Below are positions 41,761 to 53,433 of a stretch of 64,000 nt of DNA, piece by piece. The translations under genes and the position numbers were made by a program. Within the stretch, counting starts at the first letter, position 1. The number at the start of each line of letters is the position of its first letter. The notes below the pieces were generated by a model that worked only from the letters and a program-made list of their open reading frames with translations, was not told the DNA's origin and searched no databases. Source of the stretch: Psychromonas antarctica (GTDB lineage Bacteria; Pseudomonadota; Gammaproteobacteria; Enterobacterales; Psychromonadaceae); the NCBI RefSeq assembly GCF_022267535.1, contig NZ_JAHNZV010000008.1, positions 23,236 through 87,235 on the forward strand, read 5' to 3'.

Positions 41761-43050
41761 ATGAATCCCAGCCCCACTCTTTTTCAACGATTTCTTAACG
41801 GCAGCCTTGTTGTACAAATTGTTATCGGTATTATTGCAGGCATCTTAGTAGCTTCAATTTGGCCAAGTAGCGCCAACTCGGTCTCATTTCTTGGTGATTT
41901 ATTCGTTGGCGCATTAAAAGCTGTTGCGCCAATACTGGTTTTTGTTTTGGTTGGGTCGTCGATCGCGAATCAGACAAAAGGGGCTCATACGAGTTTAAAA
42001 CCTATCATTAAGCTTTATCTTCTGGGCTCATTATTAGCCGCATCGACGGCCGTTGTTATCAGCTATTGGTTTCCGACAACGCTAATATTAGTCGCGACAG
42101 ACATTCAAGCAACACCACCAGAAGGGATCCTTGAAGTTTTAAATACCTTATTGTTTAAAATTGTAGATAACCCAATTAACGCGCTAGTTACAGGCAACTT
42201 TATTGGTATTTTAGCTTGGGCTGTTGGCTTGGGTTTAGCACTACAGCATGCTAATGAGAGCACAAAGAATGTGCTACACGATGTTTCCAATGGTGTCACC
42301 AAAATTGTTCATTTAGTGATCCGTTTTGCTCCACTGGGTATCTTTGGTTTAGTAGCTACGACCTTTGCACAAACAGGTTTCTCTGCACTCCTAGGCTACT
42401 CTCATTTGTTAGCCGTATTATTGGGCTGTATGATTTTTATCGCTTTAGTGGTGAATCCTGCCATCGTGTATATGAAAACTAAGAGCAATCCTTACCCGTT
42501 AGTATTGCAATGTTTACGTGAGTCAGGTGTAACAGCATTCTTTACCCGCAGCTCTGCCGCGAATATCCCGGTAAATATGGAATTATGTGAAAAATTAAAC
42601 CTTCATAAAGACACTTATTCTGTTTCCATTCCACTCGGTGCAACTATTAATATGGCTGGCGCAGCAATCACTATTACCGTGCTAACGCTAGCGGCTGTAA
42701 ATACACTCGGTATTGAGTATGATATTGCCACTGCTATTTTATTAAGTGTTGTTGCCGCGATTTCTGCCTGTGGGGCGTCGGGTGTTGCCGGTGGCTCACT
42801 ATTATTGATCCCTCTGGCGTGTAGCTTATTCGGTCTACCCAATGAAGTGGCAATGCAAGTTGTAGCGATTGGCTTTATTATCGGAGTTGTTCAAGATTCG
42901 GCTGAAACCGCTTTAAATAGCTCAACCGATGTTATATTTACTGCGGCGGCTTGTTATGCACAAGAAAAAGCAAACGGCCCACTAGCAGCAACAGAGTTTG
43001 ACGAGACACTCTCAGCAGACACCATACAAGCGATAAACACACCAAGTTAA
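41761..43050 (+). CDS. sstT: Serine/threonine:Na+ symporter SstT
   Basis: This 429-residue DAACS-family symporter aligns closely with E. coli SstT throughout: [17 protein letters not shown] near residue 50, [17 protein letters not shown] near 145, and the substrate/Na+ core [20 protein letters not shown] and [19 protein letters not shown]. The region corresponding to the re-entrant loops ([18 protein letters not shown]) is intact. It imports serine and threonine with Na+. It is monocistronic with a hairpin downstream. Confidence 0.97.
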   Translation: MNPSPTLFQRFLNGSLVVQIVIGIIAGILVASIWPSSANSVSFLGDLFVGALKAVAPILVFVLVGSSIANQTKGAHTSLKPIIKLYLLGSLLAASTAVVISYWFPTTLILVATDIQATPPEGILEVLNTLLFKIVDNPINALVTGNFIGILAWAVGLGLALQHANESTKNVLHDVSNGVTKIVHLVIRFAPLGIFGLVATTFAQTGFSALLGYSHLLAVLLGCMIFIALVVNPAIVYMKTKSNPYPLVLQCLRESGVTAFFTRSSAANIPVNMELCEKLNLHKDTYSVSIPLGATINMAGAAITITVLTLAAVNTLGIEYDIATAILLSVVAAISACGASGVAGGSLLLIPLACSLFGLPNEVAMQVVAIGFIIGVVQDSAETALNSSTDVIFTAAACYAQEKANGPLAATEFDETLSADTIQAINTPS

Positions 43051-43061
43051 CCACTATATTA

Positions 43062-43083
43062 GCGATGCAGGCAACTGCATCGC
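43062..43083 (+). terminator. Hairpin after sstT, likely terminator
   Basis: A perfect 9-bp stem GCGATGCAG/CTGCATCGC has a GCAA tetraloop. The following T content is modest. The remaining gap to 43425 is AT-rich, with nothing else recognised. Confidence 0.5.
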
Positions 43084-43425
43084 AGTTATAAACATTTTAA
43101 TTACAGCGAGTACATCTCTGATAATAAACCGCTATTAATACTTGTTTGCAATAACAAGATACTTATCCCCTCACATTCCGTTTAGCCAATTTTAAAAGCG
43201 CTTTTTATCTTAAATTTTTACGCTGTGTGAGTCCTGACAAATATTAGGGTAAACTGCACACCTCATTTTTATCTTTAGGTTTTTGATGCAAGAAAAAGTA
43301 AAAAAATATTCACAACAGATAATTTTACTTGTCTGTTGCTCAGCCAGGTTTTTTATAGAATGATTGTTGTTATCCATTTAAACAGTCAGGAATCAATGCG
43401 GCTAAAAAAACAGGACGTAAGTTAA

Positions 43426-44286
43426 ATGTTTTATGAAGGCAGCGAAAAACGCTTAGAGATCATACTTAAAGAAAACAACCTATTACAATTTTCAGATCGA
43501 TTTTGGGGAAACATGGTCGCACAAGCTGGTGCTTGTATCTTGTCAAAAATAGAAACCCCCTCTATTCGCGCTTATTTATTATCAGAATCGAGTTTATTTA
43601 TTTGGAAAAACAAGCTCCTTTTAATTACCTGTGGCAATACCCATCTGCTTAAAGCGGCTCAGTTTTTTCAAAAGAATGTCAATAAAGAACAAATTCAATC
43701 CTTACTTTTCCATCGCCACCAACCCGCTCGTCCCGAATTACAAAAAAGTAACTTTATGCAAGATTATAGGCAATTATATACCCATTTACAGGGGAGTACA
43801 CAGCATTGGCAAGGGGAATATCAGGGAGATTTGTTTTTCTTTGGCGAGCTAGAAACAGAAGAAAGATACAGCAAACAACTGTTAATGCTACACGGTTTAT
43901 CAGGTTCTTTTGCAGATAGATTGCAAGCGGGAGCAACCTCAACAAACGAGATTATAACGCAACTCGCGGTGCTTAAATTTTTCCCGCCAATGTTAATAGA
44001 CCAATTTACCTTTACACCAAAAGGCTACTCGTTAAACGCCATTGCTGGAAACAATTACTTAACCATCCATATCACACCGGAAAAATTAAGCACTTATTTG
44101 AGTGTAGAGAGCAGTTTTAATGAAAAAATTATGCAGCCTTTCCTAAGCCATCTTGTCGTTTTATTTAAGCCGCAACAAAGTAACTTAATGTTTTTCAATA
44201 AGAAAAGTAAAAGTAGTTTAGCAATAAAGCTACTAACACATTATGCTAGGGAATTAATAAAAACACTGCCTGCACGCGATCACTGA
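43426..44286 (+). CDS. S-adenosylmethionine decarboxylase, eukaryotic-type pyruvoyl proenzyme
   Basis: This 286-residue protein carries the eukaryotic AdoMetDC landmarks. FYEGSEKRLEI at residues 2-12 matches the FEGTEK substrate-site region (E4 and E7 for human E8 and E11). LLSESSLFIW carries the self-cleavage site E54-S55, which would give the pyruvoyl group. C69 in LITCGNT sits 14 residues after it, as human C82 does after S68. S202 in PKGYSLN, H215 and E219 in TIHITPE match human S229, H243 and E247. It decarboxylates AdoMet for polyamine synthesis. No spermidine synthase gene is adjacent. The 3' end overlaps the convergent SIMPL gene by 41 bp. Confidence 0.88.
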   Translation: MFYEGSEKRLEIILKENNLLQFSDRFWGNMVAQAGACILSKIETPSIRAYLLSESSLFIWKNKLLLITCGNTHLLKAAQFFQKNVNKEQIQSLLFHRHQPARPELQKSNFMQDYRQLYTHLQGSTQHWQGEYQGDLFFFGELETEERYSKQLLMLHGLSGSFADRLQAGATSTNEIITQLAVLKFFPPMLIDQFTFTPKGYSLNAIAGNNYLTIHITPEKLSTYLSVESSFNEKIMQPFLSHLVVLFKPQQSNLMFFNKKSKSSLAIKLLTHYARELIKTLPARDH

Positions 44287-44935
44287 TTTTGATGCTGTTC
44301 ACCAGATAGGTATTCGAAGCCATCTCCTCTTTCATGGATCGCATCATTGAAGGGCGCGAATAAGAATATTGATAATCAATCGAGTATATTTCCCCTAATT
44401 TAGCCTGATAAGCCAACGCCAAGGCTGCGCCTTTTCCCATTGAATCTTCAACAGCCATTTGACGTACTTTAGCCTGCCACTGCTCAGGCGATTGTAGCCC
44501 ATATTGTAACGTATCAATGGCATCAATATTAGCGGCCAGTACGGCATCTAAAAACTGATTTACTTTATTAATATCCGTTAATAAATAGGTGAGGTTACGT
44601 GTTGCCCGAATTCCAATTAAAGTACGTTTATCTTTTTGATAGTCATATTCGGCTCTTGTATAAAGATCCGCTCGTTGCAATATTTCCGTGTTAAACCCTG
44701 CTTTTTTCAGATTAGCTAGTACACTCGATACTTGATAATCAACCCGATCTTTGGCAAGAGCGCCTTTGCTCGCTATGGCAGAAGCTTTAAATTGAATAAT
44801 CACTTGGTCCGGTTTTATCTCAAGTTCAGCGCTCCCTGAGACTAAAATATGAGGCGCACTAGGAAGTGCGTCGGCAAAACTAAAAACAGAAAAAGTGGAT
44901 ATTGCAGCAATCAGTAAATATTGGAAATAATGCAT
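44246..44935 (-). CDS. Periplasmic SIMPL-domain (DUF541) protein
   Basis: The ATG at 44935 has AGAGGA five bases upstream and starts a signal peptide (MHYFQYLLIAAISTFSVFSFA); the frame could be extended to 44959. The mature part is a single SIMPL domain (about residues 30-225): ILVSGSAELEIKPDQVIIQF at its start and IGIRATRNLTYLLTDINKVNQFLDAVLAANID in the middle. E. coli YggE, of the same family, lowers oxidative stress, but the biochemical role is unknown. It is convergent with, and overlaps, the AdoMet decarboxylase gene, and lies 77 bp from the fbaA terminator. Confidence 0.88.
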   Translation of the reverse strand: MHYFQYLLIAAISTFSVFSFADALPSAPHILVSGSAELEIKPDQVIIQFKASAIASKGALAKDRVDYQVSSVLANLKKAGFNTEILQRADLYTRAEYDYQKDKRTLIGIRATRNLTYLLTDINKVNQFLDAVLAANIDAIDTLQYGLQSPEQWQAKVRQMAVEDSMGKGAALALAYQAKLGEIYSIDYQYSYSRPSMMRSMKEEMASNTYLVNSIKISDRVQAVFLLIP

Positions 44936-45011
44936 AAAAAGTCCTCTAAATAGAATCAATTAACCTATGGCAGAGCATAGTTCAAATAACAAATATCACT
45001 TTCCTACAGGC

Positions 45012-45037
45012 AAAAAAAAGCCAGCAATTAAGCTGGC
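45012..45037 (-). terminator. fbaA terminator
   Basis: The stem GCCAGC/GCTGGC has loop TTAATT and is followed on the minus strand by eight T residues. Confidence 0.93.
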
Positions 45038-45078
45038 CCAATAATTTAAGCTACCTGCAACGATGCAGATTAATTAAA

Positions 45079-46155
<1,077 letters not shown>

Positions 46156-46247
46156 GAGGATAATCCTATTTAGTTAAATTAAATACTGCTAAATTTCGCG
46201 CATAACATACCATAATAAGGCGGTAAAAAACACACGAATAAAAATCT

Positions 46248-46278
46248 AATAAAAGCGAGAATAGATCTCGCTTTTATT
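46248..46278. terminator. Terminator between pgk and fbaA
   Basis: A perfect 13-bp stem AATAAAAGCGAGA/TCTCGCTTTTATT has loop ATAGA. Its T-rich ends suit partial termination in the pgk-to-fbaA direction. Confidence 0.8.
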
Positions 46279-46284
46279 ATTTGC

Positions 46285-47457
46285 TTAACTGTTTGCGCGT
46301 GACTCTAACATTGCCACTGCGGGTAATACTTTACCTTCAACAAACTCAAGGAAAGCACCACCACCGGTAGAGATGTAAGAAACATCTGCAGCGATATCAA
46401 ACTTATCGATAGCTGCCAATGTATCACCACCACCTGCTACAGAGAAACCATCAGATTCAGCGATTGCTTTCGCGATACCTGCAGTACCGGCTTCGAAGTT
46501 TTTGAATTCGAATACGCCAACAGGGCCATTCCAGAGAATGGTTTTTGCACTTTTAATAATGTCTGCAAGTACTTTAGTTGAATCAGGACCTAAATCGAAG
46601 ATCATGTCGTCATCCTGAACATCAGCAACGTTTTTAATTACCGCTTCGGCATTTTCATCAAAAACTTTTGCACAAGCAACATCAGTTGCCACTGGAATTG
46701 CACACTCAACCATTAATCTTTTAGCTGTTTCAACTAAATCTGCTTCATATAATGATTTACCTACATTGTGACCTTGTGCCGCAATAAAGGTATTTGCAAT
46801 ACCGCCACCAACAACAAGTTGATCTGCGATTTTAGAAAGTGATTCAAGTACGGTAAGCTTAGTCGATACTTTAGATCCACCAACAATGGCAACGAGAGGG
46901 CGAGCAGGGTTATCCATTGCTTTACCTAGCGCTTCAAGTTCAGCTGCAAGCAGTGGACCGGCACAAGCTACAGCCGCAAATTTAGCAATACCGTGCGTAG
47001 ATGCTTGTGCTCTGTGTGCAGTACCAAATGCATCCATAACATAAACATCACAAAGTGCAGCAAGCTGTTTGCTTAATACTTCTTCGTCTTTTTTCTCACC
47101 TTTGTTAAAGCGTACGTTTTCAAGTACGACTACTTCGCCTTCATTTACATCTAGGCCATTTAAGTAATCAGTTGCTAAGCGAACAGGTACACCTAATGCT
47201 TCGTTTAAGTAATCAACAACAGGTTGTAGAGTAAATGGCGCATTTTCTTGTGCACTACCACCTTCAACGGGACGACCTAAATGAGATGTGATCATCACTT
47301 TAGCGCCTTTTTCTAACGCCAATTTGATTGTTGGGATAGAAGCGCGAATACGAGCATCAGATGTAACTTTGCCCTCTTTAATTGGCACATTAAGATCTTG
47401 ACGGATAAATACGCGTTTGCCGGCTAAATCTAAATCAACCATTTTTTTTACTGACAT
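46285..47457 (-). CDS. pgk: Phosphoglycerate kinase
   Basis: The 390-residue Pgk transfers phosphate between 1,3-bisphosphoglycerate and ADP. The N-terminal [17 protein letters not shown] signature, the basic-patch [16 protein letters not shown]-type [29 protein letters not shown] near residue 195, [17 protein letters not shown] near 305 and the terminal [14 protein letters not shown] are all present. It lies upstream of fbaA; no epd/gap gene precedes it in the window. Confidence 0.98.
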   Translation of the reverse strand: MSVKKMVDLDLAGKRVFIRQDLNVPIKEGKVTSDARIRASIPTIKLALEKGAKVMITSHLGRPVEGGSAQENAPFTLQPVVDYLNEALGVPVRLATDYLNGLDVNEGEVVVLENVRFNKGEKKDEEVLSKQLAALCDVYVMDAFGTAHRAQASTHGIAKFAAVACAGPLLAAELEALGKAMDNPARPLVAIVGGSKVSTKLTVLESLSKIADQLVVGGGIANTFIAAQGHNVGKSLYEADLVETAKRLMVECAIPVATDVACAKVFDENAEAVIKNVADVQDDDMIFDLGPDSTKVLADIIKSAKTILWNGPVGVFEFKNFEAGTAGIAKAIAESDGFSVAGGGDTLAAIDKFDIAADVSYISTGGGAFLEFVEGKVLPAVAMLESRANS

Positions 47458-47763
47458 GATGTGTCCTCTCTTTGGATTTTAAAACGATATAATTATGAGT
47501 TTACTGCCTGAATATCGATTCAAGCTTAGCTATCAGGCTGCTTTAATAACAACATTATTACATTGCATTCATCTTACCAGCAGCATTATAGACGAATATT
47601 TCGTTACTTAGATTATAATGGGGGGTAATTTACCTTTTTCCAATGGGGGTGAGGGTTGATTTATATCATTTTCTGTAACTTTTTTGAAAATGAATCAAAA
47701 ACGCCAATTTATTAAGTCGCATTATGCTTAAATTTCAAACAAAAAGAGTTAAATGGAGACGAT
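47458..47763. other. Intergenic region upstream of pgk
   Basis: Divergent promoter region for pgk and the GGDEF/EAL gene. No further element was recognised. Confidence 0.5.
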
Positions 47764-47931
47764 ATGAGGCATCAAGCAAGATTTTATACAATATTTCAAT
47801 TATCCTGCGAGTCAGCAATTCTCTGCCGCTATTATGTAGGTCATCAGTTTTACTATGCTTCATTTAAAACAAAATATTTGGTTACTATTTTATTTCCTGG
47901 TCTTTCTCGGTGGTGTTTTATTAGCCACTGA
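47764..47931 (+). CDS. Possible 55-codon leader ORF overlapping the GGDEF/EAL gene start
   Basis: This short frame has a good Shine-Dalgarno (GGAG, five bases before the ATG) and overlaps the first 77 bases of the GGDEF/EAL gene in another frame. The downstream ATG at 47855 has only a weak TAGG. The predicted peptide (MRHQARFYTIFQLS...) shows no domain or signal. It could couple or dampen translation of the larger gene, or be a chance frame. Confidence 0.3.
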   Translation: MRHQARFYTIFQLSCESAILCRYYVGHQFYYASFKTKYLVTILFPGLSRWCFISH

Positions 47932-50152
47932 TATACATATAAAAAATAAAGAGATATTAAACGAAGTCAAAAGCGAGCAATTATATCTAACCAAAATTTA
48001 TCATCGTCACCTTAATTCATTATTCACAGAGCACGAAATTCTCAATGACCTGATCGCTAATGAATATATGCAGAACCCCAAGAATACCCGCGAAACGTTT
48101 GCAAGAGTACTCGCATTAAAGCCACTTTTACTCGATATAGCTATCTTCTCTAAAGAAGGGGAACTAATGCTTTCCGCATTAAATCCTTCACTGCCTAACC
48201 TATTAGAAAACAGCAACACTCAACAATGGTTCCAAGAGAGTCTCGACACTAATGGCATGGTGATTGGTAAAGCTTATTTTATACTTGACCTCAATAAGTG
48301 GGTTCTACCGATGCGCACAAAGATTGTTGATGATCGCGGTAATACTGTCGCAGTGATATCAACCGGAATCGATTTAGCGGAGCTTCATCAACGCTGGTTC
48401 CAAGAAAACCATCATAAAAACACTATCCAAGCGACATTAAATAACGGCGCATTACGCATTTTTCGCAATAATTTAACAACGCAGCAATACGCAAATTATT
48501 ACAATAAGCCACTACCAAACAAAAAAATATTTAACCAACGCCTATCGCAATTAAAGACCCGCTTAAATACCAACACCACAACCGATTCAACACCTTTCAT
48601 ACAAGATATTAGCGCTTCAGGCACAACTGGTTTGTTGTATACTATTACCTACAACAAGCGTTTTCGTTTGTGGATCTCGGCGGAAATACCCTACCAATTG
48701 GTGCTACAGAAACTCTCCCAGCATATCTTTTTCGCGGTTGTTTTTTACCTGCTATTCATACTTATTATTTTTAGCTTTTTCCGTTGGATTGCTAAAATCG
48801 AAAAAAGCAAACTAAATGAACTCACCTATAAAGCCGAGCATGATGCATTAACCGGACTCGCTAATAGCACCGTGATGAAAAAATACTTTCGCCAGTTACA
48901 ATGCACTACAGAGAAACCGCTGGCCTTACTTTATTTAGATTTAGATCACTTTAAAAATATTAACGATACTTTTGGCCATAGTTACGGCGACCTCATTTTA
49001 ATCGAAGTCGCCAAGCGCCTTACCCAAAGCTTAGCTCACCATAAGGGCCTTGCTACACGCTACAGTGGGGATGAATTTGTTATTTTTGTAGAATCGAATA
49101 ATAAAGCTGAAATTTCGGCCTACGCAACATTTTTGCTGAAAAGCATCTCACTCCCTTATTTAATTAAGCAAGATGTGTTTAGAATTCGCGCCTCAATCGG
49201 CATTGCCTGCTTTCCCGATGATGCAAGCAATATCGAAAGCCTCCTTAGTTACGCCGATAGCAGCATGTTTATGGCGAAAAAGCAGAAAAACCAATGCCTG
49301 TTTTTTTCCAAAAGCGTCCATCATCAATTAATACACAATATAGAGATAGAGCAGGCGTTACATCATGCGATTATCAATGATGAGATAAGCTTGGTTTACC
49401 AGCCACAATTAGATAGAAATCAAGCACTCTTTGGTGTAGAAGCGTTAGTGCGTTGGAATAACAAGAAGCTGGGCAATATTCCACCGGATCTATTTATTCC
49501 TATTGCTGAAGAAATAGGGCTAATGCCCAAACTAGGCTTGTATATTATGCATAAAGCCATGCAAGAAATAGCCAGTTTACAGGCACGCGAGGCATTGCAA
49601 TTTAAGTTATCTATCAATGTTTCTGTCCGTCAATTTGTACAAATAGATTTTATTGAAAAACTAATGGATGCATGTAAAAAATATACTGGGGGACAAATCG
49701 CTATTACCATTGAGATAACTGAGAGCTTATTCATTGAAAGTTTAGATGATCTGCTGCCTACTTTTTATAAGATGAAAGATAATTACATTTCGCTATCATT
49801 AGATGATTTTGGAACGGGTTACTCGTCCTTAAGCATGCTTAAAAAACTGCCGATTGATGAGTTAAAAATAGATAAGAGCTTTGTTGATAATATTGCCGAT
49901 AATAGTAATGACAGAGCGATGGTAAAAAGCATTATCAGCATGGGTAAAAACTTAGGTCTGTTAGTTTTAGCCGAAGGTGTTGAGCACAAAGAGCAAGTTG
50001 AAATATTAAAAAAATCGGGTTGTGATATTTTTCAAGGTTATTATTTTTCCAAACCGTTATCACTTAAGGATTTAGAAACGTTTGCTAAAATCAATAAAGC
50101 GACTCACCATTTACCAAGGAAGTTTGGGCACTTGCCTGACCAATCTCAATAA
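47855..50152 (+). CDS. Membrane-bound c-di-GMP protein with GGDEF and EAL domains
   Basis: This 765-residue protein has two helices (about 7-25 and 288-308) bracketing a periplasmic sensor region of ~260 residues that looks like a Cache-type domain (ALKPLLLDIAIFSKEGELMLSA). The GGDEF domain (about 325-485) has the active-site variant SGDEF (RYSGDEFVIF near 402) and DLDHFKNINDTFGHSYGD. The EAL domain (about 500-745) keeps EALVRW, DDFGTGYSSLSML, KIDKSFV and EGVEHKEQ, so phosphodiesterase activity is expected. Whether the SGDEF cyclase is active cannot be told. The 3' end overlaps the convergent metR gene by 62 bp. Confidence 0.93.
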   Translation: MLHLKQNIWLLFYFLVFLGGVLLATDIHIKNKEILNEVKSEQLYLTKIYHRHLNSLFTEHEILNDLIANEYMQNPKNTRETFARVLALKPLLLDIAIFSKEGELMLSALNPSLPNLLENSNTQQWFQESLDTNGMVIGKAYFILDLNKWVLPMRTKIVDDRGNTVAVISTGIDLAELHQRWFQENHHKNTIQATLNNGALRIFRNNLTTQQYANYYNKPLPNKKIFNQRLSQLKTRLNTNTTTDSTPFIQDISASGTTGLLYTITYNKRFRLWISAEIPYQLVLQKLSQHIFFAVVFYLLFILIIFSFFRWIAKIEKSKLNELTYKAEHDALTGLANSTVMKKYFRQLQCTTEKPLALLYLDLDHFKNINDTFGHSYGDLILIEVAKRLTQSLAHHKGLATRYSGDEFVIFVESNNKAEISAYATFLLKSISLPYLIKQDVFRIRASIGIACFPDDASNIESLLSYADSSMFMAKKQKNQCLFFSKSVHHQLIHNIEIEQALHHAIINDEISLVYQPQLDRNQALFGVEALVRWNNKKLGNIPPDLFIPIAEEIGLMPKLGLYIMHKAMQEIASLQAREALQFKLSINVSVRQFVQIDFIEKLMDACKKYTGGQIAITIEITESLFIESLDDLLPTFYKMKDNYISLSLDDFGTGYSSLSMLKKLPIDELKIDKSFVDNIADNSNDRAMVKSIISMGKNLGLLVLAEGVEHKEQVEILKKSGCDIFQGYYFSKPLSLKDLETFAKINKATHHLPRKFGHLPDQSQ

Positions 50153-51008
50153 ACTTACTAATATACGGGATATGCTGATCCTGCTTTCTAATCATCGCGT
50201 ATAAAGTTTTATATATCCCCTGTTGCCCCAAACGTACTTTTTTGACTTGGTATTGCTCACTCGAACTATCCGCTAACCATTCTGGCAGTACACAAACGCC
50301 GCGTTGATATTCGACCATCTGTAACATAATAGCGAGTGACTCTATCTGTTTATGTCCCTTTGGCTGCACATTTTCAGGCCATAAAAACTGTTGATAAATA
50401 TCTAAACGCTGTTTTTCAATAGGGAAAGTAAATAACACCTCATGTTGTAATTGTGCAGCAGAAACCTGTGTTTGTTTTGCTAACGGGTGCAGATTAGAAA
50501 CAACCAACACCTGCTCATAATCGAACAGAGCAAAGTACGCTAATAATTTGTGCTCAATCGTATCGGGTGTGACCAATAAATCCACATGGTGATTTACCAA
50601 GCCTTCAATACCAGAAAAGTTAAACTGTCTCATAATATCAATATCAATATTCGCCTGAGCCTGTAGAGAATGAGCAACCACTTGGGTCAGCCATTCATTA
50701 CAGGGAAAACACTCAACACCGATCCGCAATACCCCCTGCACTCCTTCACCCATCGCCATTAAAGCTAGCTCTGTCTGAGTTAACGCCGGCATCACTTTTT
50801 TAGCCGTTTTTAATAACAGTTCACCTGCGGGGGTTAAGCGTAACCGCCGGCCACAGCGCTGCCAGAGCTTCACATTGAGTTTTTTCTCTAAGTAGCGAAT
50901 TTGATGAGACAACGCCGATTGCGTTAAACAGAGCGAATCAGCAGCCTGCGTTAATGTTCCTTTTTCATCCAAGGCGATCATTATTTTAAGGTGGGACGGC
51001 TCTATCAT
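50091..51008 (-). CDS. metR: LysR-type regulator MetR
   Basis: The ATG at 51008 (GAGG upstream) gives 305 residues starting MIEPSHLKIMIALDEKGTLTQAA; a TTG at 51017 is unlikely. The N-terminal LysR helix-turn-helix (LTQAADSLCLTQSALSHQIRYLEKKL) is followed by an effector domain. E. coli MetR also starts MIE-x-x-HLK. It is divergent from metE, the classic MetR target, with homocysteine as co-effector; the assignment rests on this context and the N-terminus. Confidence 0.93.
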   Translation of the reverse strand: MIEPSHLKIMIALDEKGTLTQAADSLCLTQSALSHQIRYLEKKLNVKLWQRCGRRLRLTPAGELLLKTAKKVMPALTQTELALMAMGEGVQGVLRIGVECFPCNEWLTQVVAHSLQAQANIDIDIMRQFNFSGIEGLVNHHVDLLVTPDTIEHKLLAYFALFDYEQVLVVSNLHPLAKQTQVSAAQLQHEVLFTFPIEKQRLDIYQQFLWPENVQPKGHKQIESLAIMLQMVEYQRGVCVLPEWLADSSSEQYQVKKVRLGQQGIYKTLYAMIRKQDQHIPYISKFIEIGQASAQTSLVNGESLY

Positions 51009-51073
51009 TATGAACAAACCTCATGGATTAAGAGTAAATCATCATTATTTTTCATGATCGATAGTACCCATAA

Positions 51074-51088
51074 TGAAGTTCAACTTCA
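51074..51088. promoter_or_regulatory. Palindrome in the metR-metE intergenic region
   Basis: TGAAGTTCAACTTCA is a perfect palindrome around one central C, 23 bases before the metE start. Its TGAA/TTCA ends resemble MetR boxes, but the spacing is 7 instead of the consensus 5. It may be a variant MetR site or a leader structure. Confidence 0.35.
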
Positions 51089-51111
51089 ACAGCAAACATA
51101 AGAGACAAAAA

Positions 51112-53418
51112 ATGGCACAACTACATCACTTAGGATTTCCACGCATTGGCAATAAACGTCAACTAAAATTCGCTCAAGAAAAATTTTGGGCGGGTGAAAT
51201 AACAGAAGATCAATTACAAGCCACCGCGGCAGAGTTGCGACAGAGCAACTGGATTGAGCAACAAGATTTTTCCTTGAATCTACACACTGTCGGTGATTTC
51301 TCACTCTATGATCAAGTACTTGATACAAGTTTTTTAGTGGGTAACATTCCCACAAGGGCAAAGCAGAGTGGCGAAGATAATCGCCTTGGCAACTATTTCC
51401 GTGTCGCGAGAGGGCGCTCACAAAAGAGCAGCTGTTGCTCGGCCGTTAATCATGAAACGGGGGAAACACAAGCCGGTGAAATGACTAAATGGTTTAATAC
51501 TAATTATCATTACATCGTGCCTGAATTTACCCAGCAAACGACCTTCTCTTTAAATGCAAACGATCTTCTTAAACAGATTGAAGAATTGCAAAAAATCAAT
51601 GAAAATATAAAACCTGTGATTATTGGCCCGGTAACTTATCTATGGCTGGGTAAAGAGAAAGATAACAGCAATAAATTAGAGCTGCTGCCAGACCTACTCG
51701 AAATTTACGTCGAGCTTTTTGCTTTACTGGCAGAAAAAGGCATTGAATGGTTACAAATTGATGAACCAATTTTAGTATTGGAAATAAATAACCAATGGCA
51801 AAACGCATTGCAAATCGCTTACCAAAGACTGCAACAGTCGAACCTCAAACTGTTATTAACCACTTACTTTGGGGAGCTTAAGGATAATCTGCAGCTCGCC
51901 TGTGAACTACCTGTTGCCGGGCTCCATCTTGATGCGATTAACGCGCGTCATGAAGTTGAACCTGCAATCACTTATTTAAGTGAAGATAAGGTACTGTCAC
52001 TGGGCGTGATCAATGGTTGCAATATATGGAAAAGCGATCTTAACGGGATCTTAGAATGGTTAACACCGATTCATCATAAATTGCAGCAGCGCTTATGGAT
52101 AGCGCCGAGCTCATCACTATTACATGTGCCAGTTGATCTTCAGAGCGAGCACAAGCTTGATCCAGAAATTAAATCATGGCTCGCTTTTGCCACGCAAAAA
52201 CTACAAGAGTTAAGTCTACTAGGCACCGCCTTAAACAATGGAATTACAAGCGTAATCGCGCCGCTAGAGGAAAACAGGCTGGCGCTGCAAAATCGCCGCA
52301 ATAGCACCCGAGTGAGCAATCCAAAAGTGCAATCGCGAGTAGCGGCTATTAACGCGAGTTTGGGCAAACGTAAGCAGGTTTTTAAGCAACGTGCTGCGCT
52401 TCAGCAATCCTATTTGAATCTACCGAACTACCCGACCACCACGATAGGATCATTTCCACAAACTAATGATATTCGGGCAACACGTAGGGCAAAACGTTTA
52501 GGTGAAATCAATGAAGTCCAATATAAAAACAGTATGAAAGAATCAATAAAATGTTGTATCGATGAGCAACATCAGATTGGTTTAGATGTATTGGTACATG
52601 GTGAAGCTGAACGTAATGATATGGTTGAATACTTTGGAGAGCTGCTTGACGGTTTTGCGTTTACACAATTTGGCTGGGTACAATCTTATGGCTCCCGTTG
52701 CGTGAAACCGCCGCTATTGTTTGGCGATGTCTGTCGACCAAGAGCAATGACAGTTGAGTGGGCAAGCTACGCACAGTCATTAACAGAAAAGCAAGTCAAA
52801 GGTATGCTAACAGGCCCTGTCACTATCCTCAACTGGTCATTTGTGCGTGATGATCAAACGCTACAGACAACCTGCAATCAAATTGCATTGGCGATCCGCG
52901 ATGAAGTATTAGATCTTGAAAAAGCGGGTATTAATATTATCCAAATTGATGAGGCTGCATTACGTGAAAAACTACCGCTGCATCGATCTAAATGGCCAGA
53001 GTATTTAGCTTGGGCAATTCAGGCATTTCGCATTACCGCCAACGGCGTCGAAGATAAAACTCAAATTCATACGCACATGTGTTATTCCGAATTTAACGAT
53101 ATTATTGAAGCGATCGCGGCAATGGATGCCGATGTAATAACCATTGAAACATCGCGTTCAGATATGCAACTACTGGATGTTTTTGAAGCCTTCAACTATC
53201 CCAATGCGATAGGGCCTGGCGTTTATGACATTCACTCGCCCAATATACCGAATATTGAGCAGATGCTGCAATTGATGAAAAAAGCCGCACAACGTATCCC
53301 TGCAGAGCAGCTTTGGGTTAATCCTGATTGCGGTTTAAAGACAAGGCACTGGCAGGAAGTGATACCGGCCCTTAAAAACATGGTAGAAGCGGCTAAATTA
53401 TTACGTATTGGCGGCTAA
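51112..53418 (+). CDS. metE: Cobalamin-independent methionine synthase
   Basis: The start at 51112 (AAGAGA upstream) gives 768 residues beginning [21 protein letters not shown]; a longer frame from 51073 runs through the palindrome. MetE moves the methyl group from methyltetrahydrofolate-triglutamate to homocysteine. It has two TIM barrels; the zinc ligands lie in the C-terminal one: HMCYSEF near residue 655 and DCGLKTR near 740. [10 protein letters not shown] marks the start of the C-terminal half. It is divergent from metR. No cobalamin riboswitch was seen upstream. Confidence 0.97.
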   Translation: MAQLHHLGFPRIGNKRQLKFAQEKFWAGEITEDQLQATAAELRQSNWIEQQDFSLNLHTVGDFSLYDQVLDTSFLVGNIPTRAKQSGEDNRLGNYFRVARGRSQKSSCCSAVNHETGETQAGEMTKWFNTNYHYIVPEFTQQTTFSLNANDLLKQIEELQKINENIKPVIIGPVTYLWLGKEKDNSNKLELLPDLLEIYVELFALLAEKGIEWLQIDEPILVLEINNQWQNALQIAYQRLQQSNLKLLLTTYFGELKDNLQLACELPVAGLHLDAINARHEVEPAITYLSEDKVLSLGVINGCNIWKSDLNGILEWLTPIHHKLQQRLWIAPSSSLLHVPVDLQSEHKLDPEIKSWLAFATQKLQELSLLGTALNNGITSVIAPLEENRLALQNRRNSTRVSNPKVQSRVAAINASLGKRKQVFKQRAALQQSYLNLPNYPTTTIGSFPQTNDIRATRRAKRLGEINEVQYKNSMKESIKCCIDEQHQIGLDVLVHGEAERNDMVEYFGELLDGFAFTQFGWVQSYGSRCVKPPLLFGDVCRPRAMTVEWASYAQSLTEKQVKGMLTGPVTILNWSFVRDDQTLQTTCNQIALAIRDEVLDLEKAGINIIQIDEAALREKLPLHRSKWPEYLAWAIQAFRITANGVEDKTQIHTHMCYSEFNDIIEAIAAMDADVITIETSRSDMQLLDVFEAFNYPNAIGPGVYDIHSPNIPNIEQMLQLMKKAAQRIPAEQLWVNPDCGLKTRHWQEVIPALKNMVEAAKLLRIGG

Positions 53419-53433
53419 AAGAGGATAAAAAAC

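Noticed and set aside
51009..51111. Cobalamin riboswitch or MetJ boxes upstream of metE
   Set aside because: The 100-bp gap is too short for a cobalamin riboswitch and has no AGACGTCT-like tandem boxes.
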